From Prevotella sp. (GTDB taxonomy: Bacteria > Bacillota > Clostridia > Oscillospirales > Ruminococcaceae), in contig JAMPIC010000009.1 of the NCBI GenBank assembly GCA_023663025.1, positions 1 through 64,000 on the forward strand: a stretch of 64,000 nt of DNA, read 5' to 3'. A model generated the notes under the pieces. The model was not told where the DNA came from, did no database searches, and was given only the letters and a program-made list of their open reading frames with translations. The position numbers were made by a program, and so were the translations under genes. Each line of letters begins with the position of its first letter. The first letter of the stretch is position 1. Shown piece after piece: positions 1 through 7,821 of the stretch.

Positions 1-59
1 CGCCTATAATTAAAATGGTCGGATAATTGAATATTCATAAAAGCTCCTTTCGGCAACGG

Positions 60-518
60 TCACGCCTTGGGAGCGGTATGCCTTTTTTCGTATTCCTCGC
101 GCATAAATTTATTTATCATATGAAAGGACGATATAAAAATTCTGAGGTCGTTTTCGGGGATTTTTGAAAAGGCTGCCTGTTCCATATCACGCGTTTCACC
201 GATAATCTTTTGGCAAAACCGTTTGCCCGACCTGGTAAGTACGATTTTTTTCTTGTTTCGGGTGCCGGGTATGGTTTCAAGCGTTATCCATTCTTTTTTT
301 ATCATCGAGGCAACGGAGGAATTTACCGTCTGCTTTGAGTAGCACCAGTCGCTGCAGAGTTCCGACTGTGAAATAGGTTCGCCGCTGTCGTAGAGAACGT
401 AAAGTATCCAGTACACGCTGTCGGAAAGACCGTAGCTTTGGGCTATGCAGTGGTAAATTTCGTCGCTTTCGTTGCAAAGGCGGTTTATTTCCGTCATTTG
501 TTCTTTTAAGGCATTCAT
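60..518 (-). CDS. MarR-family transcriptional regulator
   Basis: The 152-residue product has the MarR winged-helix layout. A helical N-terminus is followed by a recognition region around residues 50-80 (SQSELCSDWCYSKQTVNSSV), then the wing with TRNKKKIVLT, where MarR proteins carry the conserved D/N-x-R basic turn, and a helical dimerisation tail. The start is supported by an AGGAG site about 8 nt upstream. A SigA-like promoter containing a candidate operator lies directly upstream, and a near-identical one precedes the next gene on the opposite strand. This points to autoregulation and control of that divergent gene. The ligand is unknown. Confidence 0.88.
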   Translation of the reverse strand: MNALKEQMTEINRLCNESDEIYHCIAQSYGLSDSVYWILYVLYDSGEPISQSELCSDWCYSKQTVNSSVASMIKKEWITLETIPGTRNKKKIVLTRSGKRFCQKIIGETRDMEQAAFSKIPENDLRIFISSFHMINKFMREEYEKRHTAPKA

Positions 519-540
519 AGTATGCGCTCCTTTTTAAAAA

Positions 541-592
541 GTATCCGTTTTCGGACTTATTATATTATAGTCCCAAAACAGATACTTGTCAA
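541..592 (-). promoter_or_regulatory. marR promoter with two candidate MarR operators
   Basis: On the minus strand TTGACA (587-592) and TATAAT (564-569) are 17 bp apart. The spacer holds a 16-bp box (570-585), and a second box, GTATCCGTTTTCGGAC (541-556), lies just downstream in inverted orientation. Each box has a TCC...GGA-type dyad. The third copy is in the divergent promoter at 711-726. Boxes inside the spacer and start region are typical of repressor sites. That MarR binds them is inferred. Confidence 0.7.
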
Positions 593-702
593 TAGCCCGT
601 GGGGAAATTTCACAATATTTTCATAAAGGCGGAGAAAAGTCCTATTTGCCGAAAACGCGCCTGCCGTACTTTGTGATAATTTAATGAAATTTGTAAATAT
701 TT

Positions 703-732
703 CTTGACAAGTGTCCTATTTCGGACTATAAT
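703..732 (+). promoter_or_regulatory. SigA promoter with embedded MarR-type box for the DUF212 gene
   Basis: TTGACA (703-708) and TATAAT (727-732) are separated by 18 bp. The spacer contains GTGTCCTATTTCGGAC (711-726), which matches the two boxes at the marR promoter. From -35 to -10 this promoter is almost the same sequence as the marR promoter, so the two divergent genes are probably co-regulated. Confidence 0.72.
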
Positions 733-810
733 ATAAGGGTACCGAACAGGGCTCTTACGGGAAAAGCCGTAATGGAAAGCAGGGCAGGAAAGAGGAGTTT
801 TTGAGGGAAA

Positions 811-1290
811 ATGAAAAATATTTTAACGCTTAATCCGATTATTTCGGTTGGAATTATATCTTGGTTTTCGGCGCAGATTTTGAAAACGCTTATTCATTTG
901 ATAAGGTTTAAAAAATTTTCTCCCGAAAGAATATTTGGCGCGGGAGGAATGCCGTCGTCCCATTCCGCGCTGGTGATTTCGGTTATGATATGCACGCTGC
1001 GGCTGTACGGTTTTTCCGACGTTAAATTTGCGCTTACGGCAATTTTGGCGGCAATTGTTATTTACGACGCAATGGGCGTCAGATACAACGCGGGACTTCA
1101 AGCACGGGAGCTTAACAAGCTGCTGCAAATCGCAAAACGGCTTGTCGGCTCGGAAGATACGGAGAAACCGCAAAATTCCCATAATACAGACAAACAAAAA
1201 AAGCTGAATGAACTGCTCGGTCACAAGCCTGCGGAGGTTTTTGCGGGAGCGCTGCTCGGCGCTTTGACAGCGGTGCTGTTCCCTATATAA
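811..1290 (+). CDS. divergent PAP2 (DUF212/YuiD-like) membrane protein
   Basis: The 159-residue product matches the DUF212 (acid phosphatase/vanadium-dependent haloperoxidase related) family. It has GGMPSSHSA near residue 47, a DAMGVRYNAGLQARELN motif in the middle, and the C-terminal family signature LLGHKPAEVFAGALLG. About four membrane segments are visible. The PSSH motif corresponds to a phosphatase active-site element of PAP2 enzymes, so a lipid-phosphate role is possible but not shown for the family. It stands alone behind its own promoter and is probably controlled by the neighbouring MarR protein. Confidence 0.88.
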   Translation: MKNILTLNPIISVGIISWFSAQILKTLIHLIRFKKFSPERIFGAGGMPSSHSALVISVMICTLRLYGFSDVKFALTAILAAIVIYDAMGVRYNAGLQARELNKLLQIAKRLVGSEDTEKPQNSHNTDKQKKLNELLGHKPAEVFAGALLGALTAVLFPI

Positions 1291-1382
1291 AAAATAAATT
1301 ATGATGATACTCCAAATATTTTTTTCAGAAAATAACACCGTCGGAAATATTAAATTGCTGAAAAATTAAAAGAAAGGATATG

Positions 1383-2211
1383 ATGTTTATGTCAAAAACA
1401 AATAATGTAGCCGAAATGCAGTCAAAACTCGCGTGTTTAAATAAACGTGCTAAATCGGCTGAAAATGGATTGAAGAAAGCAGAATTTTTGAAATGCGTTC
1501 GCAGGGAATTAGTCCTCGGCATATTGCGGACATTCTAAATGCCGAAAAAATTCCCACGCCTGCCGATTATTTTTCAAATAAAAATCCCCAAACGATTAAT
1601 AAAAGCAAAATTCATCTTTGGTACGCGGAAGCAATACGGCGAATTGTCAATAATCCCACTTATCTCGGTCATTTGGTACAGTTGCGGACGACGACGGTTT
1701 CTTATAAAAACCACAAAGTAATTAACCGTTCGGAGGACGAAATGGCAATTGTGAGAAATACGCACGAGCCGCTTGTTTCACAGGAAATTTGGAGGAACAG
1801 CGGCAATTGAGGGTAGATAAATCTCGGCTTTCGGAATTGGAACAACTTATTCCGTCGATTTATGAGGATAAAGTGCCGGGGAAAATTCCCGAAGATGTTT
1901 GCGTAAATCTTTTGGAAAAGTATCAAGCAGAGCAAAGGGAACTTTCCGAGAAAGTTGAAAGTCTTGAAGCAAGGTTAAATTCCGCAAAACAAGACGAAAA
2001 TGATGTGGACGAGTTTATCAGGCGGCTGAAAAAGTACACCGATGTGCAGGAGCTTACCCGCGAAATGTGCTTGGAATTGATTGAATACATAACCGTTGAC
2101 GAGTACGCCGCCGACAGGGCGAGGGATATTCATATTTATTACAAGTTGTTGGATAAGCCTTTGCCCGACAAACGCAGGCTTGATGTTAAGAAAAGTGACG
2201 AAACCGCTTGA
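1383..2211 (+). pseudogene. decayed large serine recombinase (recombinase domain + DUF4368 remnants)
   Basis: Three reading-frame pieces together look like the back half of a large serine recombinase. Piece 1 (from 1383) encodes a helical stretch ending in ...KKAEFLK. It continues in another frame from 1493 with MRSQGISPRHIADILN...YLGHLVQ, the typical Recombinase (PF07508-type) domain. A third frame (1789-2211) gives the coiled-coil and DUF4368-like tail ending ...KPLPDKRRLDVKK. The N-terminal catalytic resolvase domain with its serine is absent and at least two frameshifts break the gene, so it cannot be active. Confidence 0.75.
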
Positions 2212-2253
2212 TTTGGCGGTTGAAAAGAATTTAAAACCGTGTGTCCTTTTGAG

Positions 2254-2364
2254 ATGAGGAATACTTTGGGAATTTACACCCACGAATTTCAAGAGGTTCA
2301 AGCAAGAATTTCCAACATCATTGAAAATGCCTTAAATTTCCATAAAGAGCCTGTTACCGTATAG
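2254..2364 (+). pseudogene. C-terminal fragment of a tyrosine integrase
   Basis: A 36-codon frame reads ...TLGIYTHEFQEVQARISN..., which matches the last residues of phage/ICE tyrosine recombinases; the Y of IYTH is the position of the catalytic tyrosine. Nothing upstream encodes the rest of the enzyme. It lies about 120 bp from the 3' end of tRNA-Leu, a usual place for integrase-carrying elements. Confidence 0.6.
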
Positions 2365-2377
2365 CAACAGGCTCTTT
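2344..2377 (+). terminator. hairpin at the end of the integrase relic
   Basis: AAAGAGCCTGTT (2344-2355) pairs with AACAGGCTCTTT (2366-2377), a perfect 12-bp stem with a 10-nt loop ending in TTT. It overlaps the stop codon of the integrase fragment and is a likely terminator left from the element. Confidence 0.65.
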
Positions 2378-2442
2378 ATGGGTCAAATTTGAAAATAATG
2401 GGCAAACAATGGGCATTGCCCGAAACGGGAGAAAACAGAAAA

Positions 2443-2475
2443 CCCGCAAATCCTTTTATAGAACGGATTTGCGGG
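2443..2475 (-). terminator. terminator of tRNA-Leu
   Basis: CCCGCAAATCC and GGATTTGCGGG form an 11-bp stem. On the minus strand it is followed by TTTTCTGTTTTC and lies 9 bp after the CCA end of tRNA-Leu. Confidence 0.8.
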
Positions 2476-2484
2476 CAATAAAAA

Positions 2485-2569
2485 TGGTGCGAGTAATGGG
2501 ACTTGAACCCATACGTCATACGACACACGCCCCTCAAACGTGCCTGTCTGCCTATTCCAGCACACTCGC
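2485..2569 (-). tRNA. tRNA-Leu (anticodon GAG)
   Basis: On the minus strand an 85-nt class II tRNA folds with acceptor GCGAGTG/TACTCGC, a D arm, an anticodon stem closing the loop TTGAGGG (anticodon GAG), a long variable arm, the T-loop GGTTCAAGTCC and an encoded CCA. The long variable arm and anticodon give leucine. Recombinase relics lie on its 3' side. Confidence 0.93.
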
Positions 2570-2797
2570 ATCTTAACGACTTAATCATTATATCACATGA
2601 TGACCGAGCTGTCAAGCATTTTTAAAATTTTTTTGTGAATTTTTTATTAATATTCTTATCAAATTGCTTTGGAACATCCGGCGGAATATCGTACATTCAT
2701 TTTATGAAACAGCCGTATACCGCGTATTTTAAGCGGCTGCAGCGCATAAACTTTTAAGGCGGCGTACTGAATTGACTTCGCAGCAAGGAGTGATCGC

Positions 2798-4735
2798 ATG
2801 AACTTAAAAGCGCAGATAAACGCGCTGAACATACTTTACAAATTGGTAAACGGCGGAAAAATATCCGACCTTATGCCTCCAAAGCCGCGCTTCAAGCCGG
2901 CGGAAAACAAAGGAAAATTCGAGGAGCTTCTTCCCGAACAGACGGGAGTACGCTCGGAGGGACTGCTGAAAATGATCTCCGCGCTTTCGGAGGACAGCGG
3001 AATATGTCCCCACTCGATCGTTGTCCTGAAGGACGGCAAGCTGGTAGCAAAGGCTGACTGGAAACCTTTTTCCTCACGGTATCTTCACGTTTCCCACTCG
3101 CTGTGCAAAAGCGTCACGGCTATGGCGGTCGGGATTGCCGTAAAAGAAAAGTACCTGTCCGAAGACGAAAAAATAACGGAAATTTTTCAAGACGAGCTTC
3201 CCGACGGCATTCACCCGCACATGGACGATATTACCGTGAAACATCTGCTTACCATGTCCGGCGGAGTAAAATTCAACGAAGCGGGAGCGGTCACGGGAGA
3301 CGATTGGATAAAAAAATTCCTGTCGTCGGAGGTACTGTTCAAGCCGGGCAGCAGCTTCAGGTACAACAGCCTCAACAGCTATATGCTGTCCGCAGCGGTT
3401 TGCAGACGGACGGGTCTGTCCCTCTCCGACTATCTGAAAAGACGGCTTTTTACTCCCATGGGCATAACGGACTTTTACTGGGAAAAATCCCCCGACGGTA
3501 TAGAAAAAGGCGGCTGGGGACTTTATATGAGCGTTTTCGATTACGCCAAACTGGGACAGCTCTATCTGAACGGCGGCAAATGGAACGGCATTGAGCTTGT
3601 CCCCTCCGATTGGGTGAAGAAATCTGTCTCGCCGCAGATATCCAAACCGGACAGCGGCTGCTGCGAGGGGTACGGCTATCAGACGTGGCTTACCAAAAAC
3701 AGGAACGGCTTCGTTTTCAGCGGCATGTTCGGGCAGAACGTTTTTGTCTTTCCTAAGCGGGGAATTGTCATCGCGCTGACAGCGGGAAGCTCCAATCTTT
3801 TTCCGTCGCGGGGATCGGGCATGGCGTGCCGCGCCATGAATATTGTCACTGAATTTATAGAAAACGGAAAAAATTTCAGCTGTGAGCCTATCAAGGATTT
3901 TCGGTACGGCAGCGCCGCAGTCCTGCGTAAAGCACTTTCGGGGGCAAGCTTCGGCAAGCCTCTCCCCACGGACGGCGGCATGGGTATTCTTGCGGGACTG
4001 CGGAAAAGTCTTTCGGGAGGAAAAGCTGCGGAAGCCGTTATGGAAGCTGTGAAGCTCCTTGACGGCGTTGAATTGGATTTTGAAAAGAACCGGGCAGGAC
4101 TTACCCCCGTGCTGATACAGATAATGAGCGGCAGCTTTGCGGGCGGCATTGAAAAAGCCGTCTTTGAGATAAGCGGAACGGAATCCTCCGCCCGCCGCAG
4201 ACCGGAAATCCTGTCCGCCTACAGACGGTATATCGCACCGCGCGGAAGCCGCGGCGAACCCGCCGTTTACAGCGCGGGCAACGCCGTTTCCCCGGGGGGC
4301 GGGCTTGTCATACGCTTTGAAAGGGACGGCAGATCCGTTCGCGTTCCCGTAAGTTTTACGGACAGACCCGCCTACTTTGATTTTGAGGACTTTGAAGGCG
4401 GCGGCAGCTATCTTGTCGGCGTGAACGGCAGTTTTACCACCGACGAGGACGATATTCCCGTCCTCAGGGTCGCGATGTGTTTTGTGGAGACTTCATGTAC
4501 AAAGGTGCTGAAATTCATATTCGGAACCGAGGACGTAACGCTGAAAATGCGGGAAAGTCCCCAGCTTTACGGAGCTATAGACGAAGCGGCTGAAACTGTG
4601 CTGCCGTCCCTCGGAAAAGGTGCGCGCAGGACGATAGAAGCCATTCTCGAAACGGACGCGGCGGAGTACAAAATAAAAAGCTTTCTCGAACCGACATTGA
4701 AAGGCAGGATAATTTCCTCGGATATACACATATAA
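2798..4735 (+). CDS. beta-lactamase-fold serine hydrolase with a long C-terminal extension
   Basis: The N-terminal half (residues about 45-340) is a class C beta-lactamase/DD-peptidase-like domain. It has the SxxK motif S101-L-C-K104 and a tyrosine motif YNSLNSYML near 189, which matches the YNSxN form common in esterase-like members. No signal peptide or membrane segment is evident, so a cytoplasmic esterase is more likely than a wall enzyme. Residues about 350-645 form an extension I do not recognise. The start has AAGGAG 8 nt upstream. The gene stands alone and shares a terminator with the convergent HD gene. Confidence 0.8.
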   Translation: MNLKAQINALNILYKLVNGGKISDLMPPKPRFKPAENKGKFEELLPEQTGVRSEGLLKMISALSEDSGICPHSIVVLKDGKLVAKADWKPFSSRYLHVSHSLCKSVTAMAVGIAVKEKYLSEDEKITEIFQDELPDGIHPHMDDITVKHLLTMSGGVKFNEAGAVTGDDWIKKFLSSEVLFKPGSSFRYNSLNSYMLSAAVCRRTGLSLSDYLKRRLFTPMGITDFYWEKSPDGIEKGGWGLYMSVFDYAKLGQLYLNGGKWNGIELVPSDWVKKSVSPQISKPDSGCCEGYGYQTWLTKNRNGFVFSGMFGQNVFVFPKRGIVIALTAGSSNLFPSRGSGMACRAMNIVTEFIENGKNFSCEPIKDFRYGSAAVLRKALSGASFGKPLPTDGGMGILAGLRKSLSGGKAAEAVMEAVKLLDGVELDFEKNRAGLTPVLIQIMSGSFAGGIEKAVFEISGTESSARRRPEILSAYRRYIAPRGSRGEPAVYSAGNAVSPGGGLVIRFERDGRSVRVPVSFTDRPAYFDFEDFEGGGSYLVGVNGSFTTDEDDIPVLRVAMCFVETSCTKVLKFIFGTEDVTLKMRESPQLYGAIDEAAETVLPSLGKGARRTIEAILETDAAEYKIKSFLEPTLKGRIISSDIHI

Positions 4736-4739
4736 ATAA

Positions 4740-4774
4740 AAGGCTTGAGAACAAAACATTCTCAAGCCTTTTTT
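4740..4774. terminator. bidirectional terminator between convergent genes
   Basis: AAGGCTTGAGAA (4740-4751) pairs with TTCTCAAGCCTT (4759-4770) and is followed by a T run. The stop codon of the HD gene lies inside the stem. It can serve both converging genes. Confidence 0.85.
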
Positions 4775-5340
4775 CTTTTCGCAAACAGCGTGCCGACCCT
4801 TTTGAGCCGGGGTATCACCGTTTCGAGCAGACCGCAGTATTTGTCCACAAGAACGATCACGAGAGTTTCGCGGTACTTAGGCAGAGCGGTGATATTGAGG
4901 GGAAACATATGCTTTTCTATCATATCGCTCTCCAAGTCGGAAACGTAAAAATTCTCTCTGACGTTTTTCAAAGCGGTTTTCGCGTGGGTGAAGCCGTGAA
5001 GCCGTTCGCCCTTTGTCCGCTTGTAAGTATGCCAGTCGTATAAGAATAAATCATGCAGCAGCCCCGCCCTTGCGCCCGCGCGCTCGTTGAGGGAGAAAAA
5101 TCTGCACACCTTATAATTATAGTATGAAACGTTCAGACAGTGCTGAAAACAGGTCGTATCGCCGTGATGGATATAGTTCCGCATTTGCAGTACCCGATCG
5201 CTTTCGAGAAGATCCGCCACAAGATAGTGGTAATCGGTGGCTTCTCCGTCGCTCAGGTCTACCTTGGAACCGATAGCGTTAAGCATTTTAAGCTGACCAA
5301 CTCCTTTGCCGTTCCCGCAGGAAACGTTCGTTGTACTCAT
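4762..5340 (-). CDS. HD-domain protein (putative phosphohydrolase)
   Basis: The product of about 192 residues has an HD superfamily pattern: HH-G-D-T...QHCLNVSYYNYKV, then ARAGLLHDLFLYDWH with the paired H-D, and a downstream KH. HD proteins hydrolyse nucleotides or phosphate esters using metals. The substrate cannot be read from sequence. The frame is open to 5493, but the start at 5340 (MSTTNVSC...) has GGGGTG about 7 nt upstream and avoids a basic, poorly conserved-looking N-terminus, so it is preferred. Confidence 0.75.
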   Translation of the reverse strand: MSTTNVSCGNGKGVGQLKMLNAIGSKVDLSDGEATDYHYLVADLLESDRVLQMRNYIHHGDTTCFQHCLNVSYYNYKVCRFFSLNERAGARAGLLHDLFLYDWHTYKRTKGERLHGFTHAKTALKNVRENFYVSDLESDMIEKHMFPLNITALPKYRETLVIVLVDKYCGLLETVIPRLKRVGTLFAKRKKA

Positions 5341-5546
5341 TATATAACACCCCGTACCGTTTTGCAATAGATTTGAGAAAATCGCCGTACAATTTCCACA
5401 GCGTTTTTTGTGCACATTGACGTAACGGTTATACTTAAAGTTTAATATGCCAAACTTTAATCCCAAAGTATTTTTGATATGGGCAAATTGCATAAAATTC
5501 GGTCAAAAATTTCATTGTTAATTTTCGGGACAAATTTTTTCAGTTA

Positions 5547-5655
5547 TTGCAATTTGGTTACAGTTGGTGTATAATATCATTACAGTGGTGAAAAGTCACT
5601 GTTTTGAGGTGAAAAGTGGTGATTTTCCACCCGGTTTTCCACACCCGGTGGAAAA
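5547..5655 (+). promoter_or_regulatory. dcw promoter with MraZ-type repeat array
   Basis: TTGCAA (5547-5552) and TATAAT (5570-5575) are 17 bp apart. Downstream lie GTGGTGAAAA (5585), GAGGTGAAAA (5606) and GTGGTGATTT (5616), spaced 21 and 10 bp, which is whole helical turns. They are followed by TTTTCCAC at 5623 and 5635 and the inverse GGTGGAAAA at 5647. MraZ is known to bind arrays of short G-rich direct repeats at its own promoter, so this is the probable autoregulatory operator of the cluster. Confidence 0.78.
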
Positions 5656-5726
5656 CTACCCCGATTTTATGTTGAAAAATATCGGTACTGTAATCTGTGA
5701 CTTGTATCGAAAGGCGGTGATAAAGC

Positions 5727-6155
5727 ATGGCGGGCAATACTCTTATGGGAACTTATGAACATACTATGGACGCAAAGGGCAGAATGGCTTTCCCCACAAA
5801 GCTGCGGGAACGTCTCGGCGTCAGCTTTATCGTCACCATCGGTCTGGACGGCTGCCTGTATGTATATTCCGCAGAGGATTGGGATATATTTACAGAAAAG
5901 CTCCGCACCCTCACAGGCAGCAAGGCTAAGGCTGCGAAAATGATAATCGTCAACGCCTGCACCGTCGAGCCGGACAAGCAGGGACGTATCCTTATCCCCC
6001 AAAATCTGCGGGATTACGCCGGTCTCGACCACGACGTGACCGTTCTCGGCGTTATCGACCGCGCCGAAATCTGGGACAGCGCCCGCTTCAAGGCGTTCAG
6101 CGACGAGATCACCAATGATATGCTTTCCGACGCCCTGTCCGAGTTAGCCTTTTAG
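5727..6155 (+). CDS. mraZ: transcriptional regulator MraZ
   Basis: The 142-residue product begins MAGNTLMGTYEHTMDAKGRMAFPTKLR and repeats the double SpoVT-AbrB-like fold typical of MraZ, with a second DKQGRILIPQNLR motif around residue 80. MraZ is the conserved first gene of the dcw cluster and regulates it by binding repeats upstream. Start supported by GGCGGTG 7 nt upstream. rsmH follows 80 bp later. Length is normal for the family. Confidence 0.97.
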   Translation: MAGNTLMGTYEHTMDAKGRMAFPTKLRERLGVSFIVTIGLDGCLYVYSAEDWDIFTEKLRTLTGSKAKAAKMIIVNACTVEPDKQGRILIPQNLRDYAGLDHDVTVLGVIDRAEIWDSARFKAFSDEITNDMLSDALSELAF

Positions 6156-6185
6156 AGGATAGAGTGCAGAAGATAGAGGATAGAA
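6154..6185 (+). repeat. short GATAGAG-type tandem repeat
   Basis: The mraZ-rsmH gap contains AGAGGATAG twice and related heptad units (GATAGAG). Similar 7-bp period arrays occur at 15419-15453 and 20777-20804. Confidence 0.5.
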
Positions 6186-6235
6186 AAAGTTACCTGTCGT
6201 AATATTTAGATATATTATACGGAAGGTATAATTAT

Positions 6236-7162
6236 ATGGATAATAATTTTTATCACCTGCCGGTGCTTTTTGACGAAGTTATGGCGGGACTTGCCGTAAA
6301 GATTGACGGCGTTTACATCGACGGCACCTGCGGCGGCGGGGGACATTCCTCCGGCATCGCCGAACGGCTGTCCGGAGGGACGCTTCTCGGTATTGACAGA
6401 GACCCCGACGCGGTCAAAGCCGCTTCGGAACGTCTCGCTCCGTTCGGCTTCAAAGCCGTAAAGGGAAACTATTCCGACATTGCCGGTATTGCCCGCGAAA
6501 ACGGAATTTCAATTGCGGACGGCGTACTGCTGGATCTGGGAGTGTCCTCTCACCAGCTCGACGCTTTGGAAAGAGGCTTTTCGTACCACGGAAACGCCCC
6601 CCTTGACATGAGAATGTCGCAGGAGGGAACCTCCGCCGCCGATTTGGTGAACACCCTTTCGGAGGAAGAGCTGAGCAGGATACTGTTCGAGTACGGAGAG
6701 GAAAAATTCAGCCGCCGCATTGCGGGAGAAATCGTCAGGCGGCGGGAAGCAAGTCCCATAACGACTACCGAGGAGCTTGCGGATATCGTCGGAAAATCCG
6801 TACCCGCCAAGTTCAAAAGAGAAAAAAATCCCTGCCGCAAAACCTTTCAGGCGCTGAGGATCGCCGTAAACTGCGAATTCGAGCACCTTGACAGAGGTCT
6901 GGACGAAGCCTTCGACCTGCTTAAAGCCGGCGGCAGACTGTGCGTGATAACCTTTCACTCCCTTGAGGACAGAATAGTGAAGCAGCGGTTCGCTTCATTC
7001 TGCAAGGGGTGCGTATGTCCCCCCGATTTCCCTCAGTGCGTCTGCGGACGAACGCCCCGCGGACGGCTCGTGAACCGCAAGCCCATAGAAGCTTCTCCCG
7101 GGGAACTGGAGAAAAATCCCCGAAGCAGAAGCGCCAAGCTCAGAATAATAGAAAAACTGTAG
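6236..7162 (+). CDS. rsmH: 16S rRNA m4C1402 methyltransferase RsmH (MraW)
   Basis: The 308-residue protein has the RsmH signatures: HLPVLFDEVMAGL at the N-terminus, the SAM-binding loop YIDGTCGGGGHSSGI (about 28-42), DLGVSSHQLDALERGFSYHGNAPLDMRM, and the C-terminal VITFHSLEDRIVKQRF followed by KNPRSRSAKLR. It methylates cytosine 1402 of 16S rRNA and is the usual second gene of the dcw cluster. Full length, no anomalies. GGAAGG upstream of ATG supports the start. Confidence 0.97.
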   Translation: MDNNFYHLPVLFDEVMAGLAVKIDGVYIDGTCGGGGHSSGIAERLSGGTLLGIDRDPDAVKAASERLAPFGFKAVKGNYSDIAGIARENGISIADGVLLDLGVSSHQLDALERGFSYHGNAPLDMRMSQEGTSAADLVNTLSEEELSRILFEYGEEKFSRRIAGEIVRRREASPITTTEELADIVGKSVPAKFKREKNPCRKTFQALRIAVNCEFEHLDRGLDEAFDLLKAGGRLCVITFHSLEDRIVKQRFASFCKGCVCPPDFPQCVCGRTPRGRLVNRKPIEASPGELEKNPRSRSAKLRIIEKL

Positions 7163-7243
7163 AGCTTCGGGAACGCTTTTGCGCTAAAACGGCAAACGCC
7201 AAAAGATGTGTAAAACAAAGACGGACAAAAGAAAGGACTTAAA

Positions 7244-7705
7244 ATGAGTAAAAATAATCTTGCCTACGACCTTGCCAAATATGAGGACGTGGCTCCCGAA
7301 AAAACGCCCAAAATACGCGTCCGCAGGCAGAGAGCCGAAAACGTGGGTTCCGCTCCGAAGATGATCGCCTGCACAGCGGCGGCGGGACTTATCCTCGGCG
7401 CGGTCATTTACGGAAAAGTGGAAAACGCGGCCATTCACGCGCAGATAACCGAACAGAACAAGGCTGTGGAAATGCTTGCCAGCGAAAACGTGAGAATGCA
7501 GTCGGAAATAGAGGAAAAAACCGCCCTCAAATCGGTGGAAAGCTATGCCGAGGAGATACTGGGAATGCAGAAGCTGGACAAGTCCCAGATAGAGTATATC
7601 AGCGTTTCCAATGGCAGCGTGGCGGATATTCCCGAAAGCGAGGACAATATTTTCCTGAAGATAAAGAACGCTTTCGGCGATTTTGTGGAATATATCCGCG
7701 GATAG
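7244..7705 (+). CDS. ftsL: FtsL-like bitopic division protein
   Basis: The 153-residue protein sits where ftsL belongs, between rsmH and the penicillin-binding protein. A basic cytoplasmic tail of about 45 residues (KIRVRRQR) precedes one membrane segment (MIACTAAAGLILGAVIYG). An extracellular coiled coil follows, with heptads through residues 65-105 (EQNKAVEMLASENVRMQSEIEE). FtsL and DivIC pair through such coils and recruit the division PBP. Sequence conservation in this family is low, so the name rests on topology and position. RBS AGAAAGGA. Confidence 0.82.
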   Translation: MSKNNLAYDLAKYEDVAPEKTPKIRVRRQRAENVGSAPKMIACTAAAGLILGAVIYGKVENAAIHAQITEQNKAVEMLASENVRMQSEIEEKTALKSVESYAEEILGMQKLDKSQIEYISVSNGSVADIPESEDNIFLKIKNAFGDFVEYIRG

Positions 7706-7821
7706 CGAAATAGTATGTTTTAGGGCGGGACCGTTCCGAAAAGCGGCACGCCCTATTTTGGACGGAGAGATATCGGATAGCATTGGGGCGGAAAAAAATT
7801 TCCCCGAAAGGAGCGGACGTT

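Noticed and set aside
823..1338. 171-codon frame opposite the DUF212 gene
   Set aside because: It is antisense to a clear family member; its translation is basic and has no domain.
4762..5493. Long version of the HD protein starting at 5493
   Set aside because: The first 51 residues have no ribosome site and no HD-family character; 5340 is preferred.
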